A stretch of DNA of 64,000 nucleotides from the NCBI RefSeq assembly GCF_002095435.2, contig NZ_MJEJ02000054.1:310001-374000 (forward strand), written 5' to 3'. A model generated the notes under the pieces. That model saw only the letters and a list, made by a program, of their open reading frames with translations, was not told the DNA's origin and made no database searches. This document shows, one piece after another, positions 42,624 through 51,884 of this stretch (position 1 is its first letter; each line of letters begins with the position of its first letter). This DNA is from Williamsia sp. 1138 (GTDB lineage: Bacteria > Actinomycetota > Actinomycetes > Mycobacteriales > Mycobacteriaceae). The translations under genes and the position numbers were made by a program.

Positions 42624-44156
42624 GTGCCCACTTCCAAGTCCGTCCTGCATTCGCAGATGCCCCCGGCGACGGTGCGTTCACTACTCCGCTCCCCGTCTCA
42701 GCTGCGTCGCGAGATCCTTGCCGGACTCGTTGTCGCGCTGGCGCTGATCCCCGAGGCGATCTCGTTCTCGATCATCGCCGGGGTCGATCCGCGGGTCGGT
42801 CTCTTCGCGTCTTTCACCATGGCGGTGACCATTGCGTTCGTCGGTGGCCGCCCTGCGATGATCTCCGCGGCGACGGGTGCCGTCGCGCTGGTCGTCGCCC
42901 CGGTGGTCAGCAAGTACGGTCTCGACTACCTGATCGCGACAGTGCTGCTCGCAGGGCTTCTGCAGATCGTCTTGAGTCTCATCGGCATCGCCAAGTTGAT
43001 GCGCTTCGTGCCACGCAGTGTGATGACCGGATTCGTGAACGCTCTCGCCATCCTCATCTTCACGGCGCAGCTACCTCACCTGTTCGGCGACGACATACCG
43101 TGGCTCGTCTATCCACTCGTCGCGGCCGGCCTGGCGGTCATCGTGCTGCTACCCAGGATCACGTCGGCAGTTCCGTCTCCGCTGATCGCCATCCTGCTCA
43201 TCACCGGCGTCGTCACCGTCTTCGGCTGGAGCGTCCCGACCGTCGAAGACGAGGGCGCACTTCCCGATTCGCTTCCATCCCTGATGTTGCCCGACGTGCC
43301 GTGGACCATGCACACCCTGTCGGTCATCGCTCCGTACGCACTCGCCATGGCTCTCGTCGGACTGATGGAGTCGCTGATGACCGCGAAGCTGGTCGACGAC
43401 ATCACCGATACGCATTCGAACAAGACCCGGGAGGGTTGGGGTCAGGGCATCGCGAACGTGGTCACCGGCTTCTTTGGCGGCATGGGTGGCTGCGCGATGA
43501 TCGGGCAGACGATGATCAACGTCAAGCAGTCCGGGGCGCGCACGCGGTTGTCGACGTTCCTGGCAGGCGTCTTCCTGCTGATCCTGGTGGTGGTGCTCGG
43601 CGACGTGGTCGGGGTGATACCCATGGCAGCTCTGGTCGCGGTGATGATCATGGTGTCGGTCGGCACCTTCGACTGGCACAGCATCCATCCGCGGACGTTG
43701 CGCATCATGCCGATCGCCGAGACAACGGTCATGGTGGTGACCGTGGCCGCCACGGTGGTGACCGAGAACTTGGCGATCGGTGTCGTGCTCGGCGTGATCA
43801 CCGCGATGGTGATGTTCGCGCGGCGGGTGGCGCACCTGACGTCTGTCGATGCGACCACCGAGATCAACGACACCGGTACGGAACCGGCCGAGGTCCGGCG
43901 ATATCGAGTGCGGGGCGAACTGTTTTTCGCCTCCAGCAATGACCTGGTCTACCAGTTCGACTACGCGGGCGACCCGAGCACCGTCATCATCGATCTCAGC
44001 AACGCCGACGTCTGGGATGCCTCGACGGTGGCCAGTCTCGACGCCGTGCTCGGCAAGTACCGGGCACAGGGCAAGACCGCCACCATCGTCGGCCTCGAAG
44101 GGCCGAGCCTGGAGCGGCTCGAACGATTGTCAGGCCGGATGGGCGCCGGCCACTGA
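42624..44156 (+). CDS. SulP-family anion transporter with STAS domain
   Basis: 510 residues from GTG 42624. About ten to fourteen membrane helices run from LAGLVVALALIPEAISFSII to ENLAIGVVLGVITAMVMFA, and GGMGGCAMIGQTMINVKQSG is the SulP signature. The cytosolic STAS domain has VIIDLSNADVWDASTVASLD. These carriers take up sulfate, bicarbonate or other anions, often with Na+ or H+. A start upstream would fall inside the double hairpin. Confidence 0.88.
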   Translation: MPTSKSVLHSQMPPATVRSLLRSPSQLRREILAGLVVALALIPEAISFSIIAGVDPRVGLFASFTMAVTIAFVGGRPAMISAATGAVALVVAPVVSKYGLDYLIATVLLAGLLQIVLSLIGIAKLMRFVPRSVMTGFVNALAILIFTAQLPHLFGDDIPWLVYPLVAAGLAVIVLLPRITSAVPSPLIAILLITGVVTVFGWSVPTVEDEGALPDSLPSLMLPDVPWTMHTLSVIAPYALAMALVGLMESLMTAKLVDDITDTHSNKTREGWGQGIANVVTGFFGGMGGCAMIGQTMINVKQSGARTRLSTFLAGVFLLILVVVLGDVVGVIPMAALVAVMIMVSVGTFDWHSIHPRTLRIMPIAETTVMVVTVAATVVTENLAIGVVLGVITAMVMFARRVAHLTSVDATTEINDTGTEPAEVRRYRVRGELFFASSNDLVYQFDYAGDPSTVIIDLSNADVWDASTVASLDAVLGKYRAQGKTATIVGLEGPSLERLERLSGRMGAGH

Positions 44157-44158
44157 CG

Positions 44159-44368
44159 TCAGTCCTCGAGTTTGAACCCGATCTTCAAGGTGACCTGGAA
44201 GTGCGCGATCTCGCCGTTCTCCACGTGGCCGCGGGTTTCCTTGACCTCGAACCAATCGACGTTGCGCAAGGACTTGTTGGCCCTGGTGACTGCACCTTTG
44301 ATGGCGTCGTCGGTGCTGACCGTCGAGGTGCCGACGATTTCGGTGACCCGGTAGACATTGTCGCTCAT
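44159..44368 (-). CDS. Dodecin (flavin-storage protein)
   Basis: 69 residues, the normal dodecin length. NVYRVTEIVGTSTVSTDDAI, LRNVDWFEVKETRGHVENG and HFQVTLKIGFKLED are diagnostic; the Trp of the NVDWFEV segment stacks on bound flavin. Twelve subunits form a hollow shell that stores flavins and protects from their light reactions. GAGAAG lies before the ATG. It converges on the SulP gene with two bases between stops. Confidence 0.93.
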   Translation of the reverse strand: MSDNVYRVTEIVGTSTVSTDDAIKGAVTRANKSLRNVDWFEVKETRGHVENGEIAHFQVTLKIGFKLED

Positions 44369-44696
44369 GTGCTTCTCGATTCTGTTGTGCCGGTGATCGA
44401 TCGCTTACCCACTCCAACGTTACTGATCAAATCCGGACGCGGCGGCGATCACGCAACATCCGTCGCACCCCGACGGACCAGAGCTGATCGAATCAGCCGC
44501 GCTGCCAGCGGGGATGCCCGCAGAGAACAGTCCGATGATTGTTGTCAATATTCACGACCTCGGTGGTTTGCTGGTGGCCAACGATGCTGGGACCAGGCGG
44601 CTTTCACGTATCAACACCTCGCAAGATCTTGGCCCTATCCGCCCGCCGGTGGGCCGTCCCGCACACGGACGTCCTATTTGCAGTTACGATTCGCCC
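44369..44696. other. Intergenic region between divergent dodecin and FUSC genes
   Basis: These 328 bases hold both promoters. An in-frame start at 44514 would extend the FUSC protein, but the added residues are low in similarity to any known N terminus. No RNA gene, strong terminator or clear operator was seen. Confidence 0.5.
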
Positions 44697-46841
44697 ATGG
44701 GCAACCGCGTCCACCGATCCCTGCCGGCGTTCGGAGACGCCATGCGCCGGCGCGACCCCGGGTTCGACGCACTCCGGCGCGCACTACGCCCAGCGATCGT
44801 CGTTCCGGTCGGCGCCGCGATCGCGCTGCAGGTGGGCGGCGTACAGACCCCGCTGTTCACCATCTTCGGCTCATTCGCACTCCTGGTGCTCGTCGACTTC
44901 CCGGGCACCCGGGGACGCCGGGCAGTGAGCTACACGGTGCTGGCCGTGGTGGGCTACGCATTCATCTCAGCGGCCACGTTCTTGGCGAAGCCCGGATGGC
45001 TCGGTGCGCTCTCGATGCTTGTGGTGGGCGTGGTCGTCTCCTACGCGGCGATTCTCAGTTCGAGTTTCTCGGCGGCCCAGCGGGCGGCATTGTTGCTCTT
45101 CGTGTTGCCGGTCGCCTCCCCCTCGGGACCGTTGTCGGACCGTCTGCTCGGCTGGACGCTCGCACTCGTATTCAGTGTTCCCGCAGCGCTGTTCTTGCTG
45201 CCGCCGCGGCACCACGACGAACTCCGCGAGCGGGCACGCGACGTATGCGCCGGCCTCGCCGGCTACCTCGACTCGCGATCTGCCGAGGCTCATCCGGACG
45301 ACATCGCCGCCGCGATGGACCGGCTGCGGCAGATCTATCTCGGCACCGATACCCGACCATCCGGACTGACCGCAGGCAGTCGGGCACTGATCCGAGTGGT
45401 CGACGATCTCGAGTGGCTGACCTCGCAGGTGAGCAATCCCCAGCCGCCACTGCCAGACGCCATGCGCGAGCACGCAGTCGACGTTCTTCGACGCTCGGTG
45501 GACGTGCTCACCACCGACACAGCGGCGTCGAGGGCCGCGCTCAACGACGCCGTGGCCGCACTGACGTCGCTGCTGCAGAACCGCTTCGGGGCCCACATCG
45601 AGTTGATCGTCGCCGATGAGAGTGAGGTAGACGCCGAGTCGACCGGCATGCGATTGCTGAGCGCCCACACGGTCTGCAGCACGATCGCACTCGTCGGACG
45701 TACGGTCGCGTGGGCCTCCGCCGCAGATGCACGGCCCATGGTCAGCAAGATCCTGGGTGGCCAATTGCCGCCGACAGGTGTGGCCGATCTCGTCCTCTCC
45801 GAATACGCCGCAACACGGATGTCGGTGTCATCCACCGTGATCAAGAACTCTGTCATCGCCCGCAATGCGCTGCGCACCGGGTTCGGCCTGGCCGCCGCGG
45901 TCGCCCTCATCCACGTCGTGCCGGTGCAACACGGGTTCTGGGTTGTTCTCGGTGCGATGTCGGTCCTGCGGACCAGCGCGCTGACCACCGGATCGAATGT
46001 CGCGCGAGCCGTGCTCGGCACCGCCGCCGGGTTCGTGTTGGGCGCTCTCATCGTCACCGCGCTGGGCACAAACGAGGTCGCCTTGTGGATCGCGTTGCCG
46101 GTAGCCGCATTCGGCGCCGCATACATCCCCAAGGTCATCTCGTTCGCCGCCGGGCAGGCGGCGTTCACCGTTCTGGTCATCACCCTGTTCAACGTGCTCG
46201 ACCCGACCGGGTGGCGGATCGGATTGGTCAGGGTCGAGGACATCGCGATCGGATGCGCGGTCGCGGTCGTCGTGTCGGCGGTGATGTGGCCGCGCGGTGT
46301 GGCGACCACGGCGCGGGCAGCGATCGACACAGCCCAAGACGTGTTCCTGCGTTACCTGATTGCGGTCACCGCCAGGATCACCGCCGGCTCCACGCCCGCC
46401 GGCGAGGCCGCTGTCGAAGACCTGCGGGAACAAGGCCTGCTGGCTTACCGGGCAGCCGACGACGCTGCGCGCCAATACCTTTCCGAGACCGGAACTGCTG
46501 TCGAGAAGCGGACGCCGGTCGTGCGGGCCGTGAGCCGGGCCAACCGATTGCGCGTTGTCGCCGATTCGATCGCCGACCTCGTCCCCACCGCGAACCCTGG
46601 AGTCACCGGCCCCCGACTGTGTGCGGTGATCGATGCCCATGCCTCCCATATCGGCGCGGTGGGGGTTGACGGGGCAGAGAGGATAGCGGCTCAAGCCGTT
46701 GCCGCTCTGCGTGCCGATACCGAGGAGAACGGCATCAGCGTCGCCCAGGCCCGTCCGCTCATCGCCACCACGGCCTATCTCGGCGAACTCGAACTCTTCG
46801 AGTCACCGGACTCCGCATCTGACGCGGCACGTACCGAATAA
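44697..46841 (+). CDS. FUSC-family membrane protein
   Basis: 714 residues with two membrane blocks, as in fusaric-acid-resistance/aromatic-acid exporter proteins. The first block includes TPLFTIFGSFALLVLVDFPG. The second block includes VVPVQHGFWVVLGAMSVLRT and RVEDIAIGCAVAVVVSAVMW. Soluble helical parts follow each block. Related proteins export aromatic acids, but no partner periplasmic-linker gene is present here. Ribosome site not clear. Confidence 0.85.
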   Translation: MGNRVHRSLPAFGDAMRRRDPGFDALRRALRPAIVVPVGAAIALQVGGVQTPLFTIFGSFALLVLVDFPGTRGRRAVSYTVLAVVGYAFISAATFLAKPGWLGALSMLVVGVVVSYAAILSSSFSAAQRAALLLFVLPVASPSGPLSDRLLGWTLALVFSVPAALFLLPPRHHDELRERARDVCAGLAGYLDSRSAEAHPDDIAAAMDRLRQIYLGTDTRPSGLTAGSRALIRVVDDLEWLTSQVSNPQPPLPDAMREHAVDVLRRSVDVLTTDTAASRAALNDAVAALTSLLQNRFGAHIELIVADESEVDAESTGMRLLSAHTVCSTIALVGRTVAWASAADARPMVSKILGGQLPPTGVADLVLSEYAATRMSVSSTVIKNSVIARNALRTGFGLAAAVALIHVVPVQHGFWVVLGAMSVLRTSALTTGSNVARAVLGTAAGFVLGALIVTALGTNEVALWIALPVAAFGAAYIPKVISFAAGQAAFTVLVITLFNVLDPTGWRIGLVRVEDIAIGCAVAVVVSAVMWPRGVATTARAAIDTAQDVFLRYLIAVTARITAGSTPAGEAAVEDLREQGLLAYRAADDAARQYLSETGTAVEKRTPVVRAVSRANRLRVVADSIADLVPTANPGVTGPRLCAVIDAHASHIGAVGVDGAERIAAQAVAALRADTEENGISVAQARPLIATTAYLGELELFESPDSASDAARTE

Positions 46842-46910
46842 ATCGGTTGCCCGCGCCTGGCCGGGTGCTCAACACTGTCCTGACCTGCACAACCATCCCG
46901 GTTCGGTGGG

Positions 46911-46933
46911 TATTGGCAGAAAGTTTGCCAATA
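46911..46933. promoter_or_regulatory. Perfect dyad with extra half-site
   Basis: TATTGGCA, seven bases, then TGCCAATA. A further copy of the half-site (TTGGCAAGAAGTTT at 46952-46965) repeats TTGGCAGAAAGTTT of 46913-46926. It lies 52-75 bases before the small gene at 46986. Confidence 0.6.
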
Positions 46934-46985
46934 CTGTCAATTCAGCCACTGTTGGCAAGAAGTTTTTGAACGGATAGTTACTGCC

Positions 46986-47159
46986 ATGGAACTTTTGGTG
47001 ATCTTCGGACCGGCCTTCGTCGTCGGATTGATTGCGACATACCAGAATCGGTCGTCGCTCGGGGCGCCCCACGGCGTCGGGTTCGAGCCGGATTCCGGCC
47101 GCGCCCAACTGGAACTGGAATTGGTGACCCGGCGTGAGTTGATCAGCCATGGGGGATGA
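46986..47159 (+). CDS. Small membrane protein, 57 aa
   Basis: 57 residues: MELLVIFGPAFVVGLIATYQ forms one likely membrane helix, followed by a polar tail rich in Glu and Leu (RAQLELELVTRRELISH). It overlaps the start of the next gene by 11 bases and lies after a strong dyad, so it is the first gene of a regulated pair. No homologue recognised. Confidence 0.55.
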   Translation: MELLVIFGPAFVVGLIATYQNRSSLGAPHGVGFEPDSGRAQLELELVTRRELISHGG

Positions 47160-47493
47160 GCTCACGCATGGGCAGGCAACAGCCCTGACCTCAGAGATCG
47201 AACTGCTCAGCTCGTTCAAACCATACGCAGCCCTGCGCAATTCACTGGATTGGCGGTTTCCGGGCACTCGCGGCATCGGACCATTCGTCCCTCTCCGAGG
47301 CCTCACCGGGTACAGCGATGACGTGGCCCGCGACATCGTCGAGACGGCCACCGCCGGGCTCGGACTGCGATTCGGCGACCAGCAGGTCGCTGCCTTCGGA
47401 ACCAATCTGGCCGATCTCGCCGACCTGATCGACCATGCGGTCGCCGGCCGGCTGAACCGTCTGGTGCGCGAGAACTCCAGCGGTCTTGTATGA
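47149..47493 (+). CDS. Hypothetical protein
   Basis: 114 residues from ATG 47149, inside the end of the small membrane-protein gene, which suggests translational coupling. The sequence is soluble and mostly helical (LTSEIELLSSFKPYAALRNS, LADLADLIDHAVAGRLNRL). No domain recognised. Confidence 0.6.
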   Translation: MGDELTHGQATALTSEIELLSSFKPYAALRNSLDWRFPGTRGIGPFVPLRGLTGYSDDVARDIVETATAGLGLRFGDQQVAAFGTNLADLADLIDHAVAGRLNRLVRENSSGLV

Positions 47494-47557
47494 AGGAATT
47501 GTCCGGGCCGCATCCCATGTCGCGTTCGGACAGACGAGAACGAGAGGTCTGCCCGAC

Positions 47558-47914
47558 ATGACTGCACCTGACATCGACCCCACCGTCCCGCCGAGCGGCA
47601 CTGGCTGCCTCGACTGCGAAGACACCGGTGGATGGTGGTTCCATCTGCGCCGATGCACCAGTTGCGGGCACATCGGTTGCTGCGATGACTCACTGTCCCG
47701 GCATGCGTCGAAGCATGCAACGGAGAGCGGTCACCCGATCATCCGTTCCTTCGAACCCGGTGAGGACTGGTTCTGGAACTACGAGACCAACGACTACTAC
47801 AACGGACCCGCGTTGGCGCCCCCGCAGTCGCGACCGGCGGACGAAACCGCACCGGGCCCCAAAGGGCACGTCCCCGAGAACTGGGTGAGTCTGTTGCAGA
47901 ACCGATCCGACTGA
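47558..47914 (+). CDS. UBP-type zinc finger protein
   Basis: 118 residues. The zinc finger is CLDCEDTGGWWFHLRRCTSC, then CGHIGCCDDSLSRHASKHATESGHPIIRSF, the ZnF-UBP pattern that in eukaryotes binds ubiquitin C termini; in actinobacteria its ligand is unknown. The C terminus has the frequent DWFWNYETNDYY segment. ATG 47558 follows an AGAGG site. Confidence 0.88.
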   Translation: MTAPDIDPTVPPSGTGCLDCEDTGGWWFHLRRCTSCGHIGCCDDSLSRHASKHATESGHPIIRSFEPGEDWFWNYETNDYYNGPALAPPQSRPADETAPGPKGHVPENWVSLLQNRSD

Positions 47915-47947
47915 TCGCACACAGTCGGGATCAAGTACAGCCGGCGG

Positions 47948-48373
47948 TCAGTGCACCTCGGCTACATTCGCGGCGAACGACGCCACGAAGTCCTCGCTCG
48001 GCTCGATCGGCGTGATGACATCGATGAGGATTCCCTCCGGTCCTGCCACGATGAAATGGCGCTGACCGAAGTCCTCCGAGCGGATCGGCAGCAACGCCTC
48101 GAGTGGCCCATCGGTCACCAGCCGCCGATACTCCGCGTCCACATCATCGACCTCGAGATTGAGCAGCACGCCCGCCGAGGTTGCGCCGCGGCGGCCGTCG
48201 GGAATCGTCTCATGCGTTGCGTCGAGCACCGCGAGTTCGAACTGATCGCGTCGCATGCTCACGTACCAGTCCGCCTCGAAGGTGACGTCAAACCCCAACT
48301 GTTCGCGGAAGAAGCGCGCCGTCGCGCCTACATCGTTGGTCATCAAGACGGGATAGAAGCTGGTCAACGTCAC
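47948..48373 (-). CDS. VOC-family protein (glyoxalase/bleomycin-resistance type)
   Basis: 141 residues from GTG 48373, which has AAGGAG seven bases upstream. [28 protein letters not shown] and [19 protein letters not shown] are the VOC repeats. Such proteins modify or bind small reactive molecules. The divergent TetR gene and the dyad between them indicate inducible expression. Confidence 0.87.
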   Translation of the reverse strand: MTLTSFYPVLMTNDVGATARFFREQLGFDVTFEADWYVSMRRDQFELAVLDATHETIPDGRRGATSAGVLLNLEVDDVDAEYRRLVTDGPLEALLPIRSEDFGQRHFIVAGPEGILIDVITPIEPSEDFVASFAANVAEVH

Positions 48374-48395
48374 GACTGATCTCCTTAGAAACTTT

Positions 48396-48440
48396 GTGTA
48401 TGTATATCTGTGGTTTCTATACATACACGGAGTATGTATA
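48396..48440. promoter_or_regulatory. Predicted TetR operator with three half-sites
   Basis: GTGTATGTATA (48396-48406), 11 bases, then its exact complement (48418-48428), and a third half-site GTATGTATA at 48432-48440. It fills the divergent VOC/tetR promoter. Confidence 0.8.
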
Positions 48441-48477
48441 GTTGGCAACAGGTGGATTGCTACGGAGGGTGCAGTCG

Positions 48478-49065
48478 ATGGGCAGAGCGAGCAGAGAACA
48501 AAGCGAACTGACAGCAGCCCGCATCCTCGAGGTCGCGATCGACGCCTTTGGTTCCCGTGGGTTTGCCGCGGTCGGCCTGGAAGACGTGGCCGCGGCCGCG
48601 GAGGTCACCAGAGGTGCTGTCTACCACCACTTCCGCAGCAAGTCAGGCCTGTTCCAGGCGGTGCACGCCGAGACGCAGCGCCGCGTCGGCCAGGCGGTCG
48701 ACGACGCGACGACCGGCATCAGTGACCCCTGGGAGGCCCTGGAGACCGGATGCAAGACGTTCCTCGAGGCAAGTGCGCGGGCGGACCGGCGACAGATCAT
48801 GCTGATCGACGCACCCTCGGTCTTGGGCTGGGATGTCTGGCGAGCCCAGGACGCCGACAACTCGGGGCGGTTGTTGCTGGCGGTTCTCACCGAACTCGAT
48901 GCCGCCGGCCTCCTCGACGTTGCGTCGGTCCCAGCGGCCAACGCGCTTCTGACCGGCGCGATGAACGAAGCTGCACTGTGGATCGCGACCACGGACACGC
49001 AAGTCCAGAGCACGGAGGACGCCTGGAACACCCTCTGCACGATCATCCGTTCACTGCACGCCTGA
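48478..49065 (+). CDS. TetR-family repressor
   Basis: 195 residues. The N-terminal DNA-binding domain is [20 protein letters not shown] with [20 protein letters not shown], the classical TetR recognition helix. The C-terminal ligand domain has no assigned ligand. CGGAGGG lies before ATG 48478. It most likely represses itself and the divergent VOC gene through the GTATGTATA dyad. Confidence 0.9.
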   Translation: MGRASREQSELTAARILEVAIDAFGSRGFAAVGLEDVAAAAEVTRGAVYHHFRSKSGLFQAVHAETQRRVGQAVDDATTGISDPWEALETGCKTFLEASARADRRQIMLIDAPSVLGWDVWRAQDADNSGRLLLAVLTELDAAGLLDVASVPAANALLTGAMNEAALWIATTDTQVQSTEDAWNTLCTIIRSLHA

Positions 49066-49219
49066 CGAGAGACTGTCAGGGCCAGCGGGTCTCAACACCC
49101 CAACAACTCTTGCAGCGTGGGCCTTTTCAACCCTTCGTCCGGTATTTGGGAGCTGACATCCACGACGGCGCCCGAATCCGTACGCTACGGAGGACATCTC
49201 ACCGCCGAGAGGACCCGCG

Positions 49220-50104
49220 ATGGCCACCGAGTTCGATCTACTGTCCGAGAACGCCGAAGAAGTCGGCCTCCCGTCGAATCCTCTGCCGGCGGTGACCCGA
49301 ATCGACACCGAGGTCGCCGGTCGCGTTGTGAGCGCACTGCGGTGGACCACGGAGCCGCCGCGCGTCGTATTTCTCCATGGCGGCGGCCAGAACGCACACA
49401 CCTGGGACAGCGTCCTGCTCGCACTCGACGTGCCGGCCCTCGCGGTCGACCTTCCCGGCCACGGCCATTCGGGATGGCGAGACGACCACGACTATCACCC
49501 GAAACTGAACGCCGAGGCGGTCGCGCCGTTCATTGCAGAGCATGCACCAGCCGCAGAACTCGTGGTCGGCATGTCGCTGGGCGGACTGACCACGATAGCC
49601 ATCGCCGCGCAGTCGCCGGGACTGATCAAGCGGGCTGTGCTCGTCGACGTCAGCCCTGAATCACCCGCAAACGTCAAGAAGCTGACCGACGAGGCCCGCG
49701 GAACGGTCGCACTGGTCAGCGGCCCCGACACATTCGACGACCTGGACGAGTTGGTCGACCTGACCTCCGCGGCCGCACCGAACCGCAGCAAGTCCTCGAT
49801 CCGCCGCGGGGTCGTCCACAACACCCGGCAGCTGCCCGACGGCCGCCGGCAGTGGCGCTACGACAAGATCCGCGTGTCCATCGAGGCGGATCCGCTCTGG
49901 GAAGCGTTCTCTGCGAGCACGATCCCGTACACGCTGGTACGCGGCGGAGCTTCCCCGTTCGTGGCCGATGCCGACGTCGACGAGTACCGGCGCCGACGAC
50001 CCGACATCGACGTCGTCACCGTTCCGGGATCCGGGCACTCCGTGCAGAGCGATGCCCCAGTCGAGTTGGCACACATCATCCGCGCCGCGCTCGACAAGGC
50101 CTGA
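49220..50104 (+). CDS. Alpha/beta-fold hydrolase
   Basis: 294 residues. VVFLHGGGQNAHTWDSVLLAL is the oxyanion region, GHGHSGWRDDHDYHPKLNAE follows, and VVGMSLGGLTTIAIAAQSPG is the nucleophile elbow. The catalytic His is in VPGSGHSVQSDAP. Esterase, C-C hydrolase or epoxide hydrolase activity are all possible. GAGAGGAC precedes the ATG. Confidence 0.88.
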   Translation: MATEFDLLSENAEEVGLPSNPLPAVTRIDTEVAGRVVSALRWTTEPPRVVFLHGGGQNAHTWDSVLLALDVPALAVDLPGHGHSGWRDDHDYHPKLNAEAVAPFIAEHAPAAELVVGMSLGGLTTIAIAAQSPGLIKRAVLVDVSPESPANVKKLTDEARGTVALVSGPDTFDDLDELVDLTSAAAPNRSKSSIRRGVVHNTRQLPDGRRQWRYDKIRVSIEADPLWEAFSASTIPYTLVRGGASPFVADADVDEYRRRRPDIDVVTVPGSGHSVQSDAPVELAHIIRAALDKA

Positions 50105-50295
50105 CAGCGCCCGACCCGGGTCCCGTCGCCGTCGCCGCACTGGCTGCGAGCACCGCGGAACGCCCGAGCCGGTCAATCGCTACACCGGGTAGAACAACGC
50201 TCGCCACAAACTCTTTCGCGATACTCTCGTTCCGACCTGTGCAGACCAGTGCGGTCTTCAGCTGGCGCGTCAAGCGCCGATGAGGGGAGTCATCG

Positions 50296-51873
50296 ATGGC
50301 GGCCGAGATCGTCGACAAGGCGCCGCCCAAGGCGAAGTTGGTACTCGGAACCCTGATCTTGGTGGCCGGTGTCGCCAACATCAACCTCGCGGTGGCCAAC
50401 GTCGCGTTGCCCGACATCGGAGAGGCGTTCGACGCCAGTGCCGTGGGCCTCAATCTTGTCGCCGTCGGCTACTCGCTCGGGCTGGCTGCCTCGGTCCTGT
50501 ACTTCGGCGCGCTCGGCGACCGGCACGGACGCAAGCGGATGCTCGTCATCGGCATGAGCCTGTCGATCCCGGCATCGCTGATCGCTGGCTTCGCGCCCAG
50601 CATCGAGGTGCTCTTCGCAGGTCGACTCCTCGGCGGTATCGCTGCGGGCCTCGCCTATCCGACCACCCTCGCGATCATCACCGCACTGTGGCAAGGGGCC
50701 AGCCGCACCAAGGCAATTGCCGCATGGTCAGCACTCGGTGGCGCGATCTCGGCGCTCGGGCCGGTGCTCTCCGGCGGGCTGCTCGAGGTCTTCAGCTGGC
50801 ATTCGGTCTTCCTGGTGACCATGCCGCTCGCGGTGATCGCCCTTTTTGCCGCGTGGAGGTTGGTGCCGGCGGACGGCGGGGACGCCAGCGAGAAGGTCGA
50901 CAATCTCGGGGGCGTCTTCTCGATCTTGTTCATCGGCGCAATGGTGCTGTGCCTCAATTTCCTCCCCATGGCCGGCGCAGGTCTGGTAGCCGCGGTGCTC
51001 GGCGCGGTGTCGGTGAGCGCGGGCATCGCCTTCGTCATCCGCCAGCGCCACGCGAGCACGCCCCTGTTCGACCTCAAGATCGCGGCTCGTCCGACCTTCT
51101 GGGTCGCGGCCATGGGTGGTGTCGTGGTCTTCGGAACCCTGATGGGCGCCATGTACATCGGCCAGCAGTACCTGCAGAACGTGCTGCATTACTCGACGCT
51201 GGCCGCCGGCTCGTCGGTCCTGCCGGCAGCGATCAGCATGGTGGCAGTGGCGCCGTTCTCGGCCCGGCTGGTGGAGACCCGCGGATCGCGGCTGACACTG
51301 CTCGTCGGGATCTCGATCATCGCCGTCGGTATGGTTGCGGCCATGGTCCTGTGGACCGAGACGGCGCACTACTGGCGGGTCGCCTTCGTCTACATCTGCA
51401 TCGGGCTCGGGGTCGGCATCGCAGGCACTCCGGCGTCGCGCTCACTCACCGGATCTGTACCTCTGTCGCGGGCCGGTATGGCCTCGGGCATGTCCGACCT
51501 CCAGCGCGACCTCGGCGGGGCGATCATGCAGTCGATCCTGGGTGCCATCCTCACCGCCGGCTACGCACACAACCTCTCGAAACAGATCGCGGGGTCGCCC
51601 GACGCGAGCACCATCACAGATCAGACGCAGGCAGCGCTGACCAAGTCGTTCTCCAGCGCCGAGGATCTGGCCGCACGCTATCCCGACCACGCCGACGAGA
51701 TCCTCTCCGCAGCCCGAGAAGCCTTCGTACACGGCGACTTCCTGGCCTACGGCGCCGCGATCGCGGTTGTCCTGGCCGGTGGCCTCGTGGTTCTGTTCTG
51801 CTACCCGAACGCCGCCAAAGAGCGCGAGCTGATGAAAGAGTATGCAGCCGAGGGTGTCCGGGAACGGGCCTGA
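50296..51873 (+). CDS. MFS drug exporter, DHA2-like
   Basis: 525 residues with about 14 membrane helices. Motif A is GALGDRHGRKRML (about residues 72-84) and NVALPDIGEAF is typical of the DHA2 family. GILGGIAAGLAYPTTLAII-like helix 4 and ARPTFWVAAMGGVVVFG support it. It exports drugs with proton uptake; substrate unknown. GAGGGGAG lies before the ATG. Confidence 0.87.
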   Translation: MAAEIVDKAPPKAKLVLGTLILVAGVANINLAVANVALPDIGEAFDASAVGLNLVAVGYSLGLAASVLYFGALGDRHGRKRMLVIGMSLSIPASLIAGFAPSIEVLFAGRLLGGIAAGLAYPTTLAIITALWQGASRTKAIAAWSALGGAISALGPVLSGGLLEVFSWHSVFLVTMPLAVIALFAAWRLVPADGGDASEKVDNLGGVFSILFIGAMVLCLNFLPMAGAGLVAAVLGAVSVSAGIAFVIRQRHASTPLFDLKIAARPTFWVAAMGGVVVFGTLMGAMYIGQQYLQNVLHYSTLAAGSSVLPAAISMVAVAPFSARLVETRGSRLTLLVGISIIAVGMVAAMVLWTETAHYWRVAFVYICIGLGVGIAGTPASRSLTGSVPLSRAGMASGMSDLQRDLGGAIMQSILGAILTAGYAHNLSKQIAGSPDASTITDQTQAALTKSFSSAEDLAARYPDHADEILSAAREAFVHGDFLAYGAAIAVVLAGGLVVLFCYPNAAKERELMKEYAAEGVRERA

Positions 51874-51884
51874 GCCAACGGCGC

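Noticed and set aside
44514-44696. N-terminal extension of the FUSC gene
   Set aside because: The extra 61 residues look random, and the ATG at 44697 starts a normal basic N terminus.
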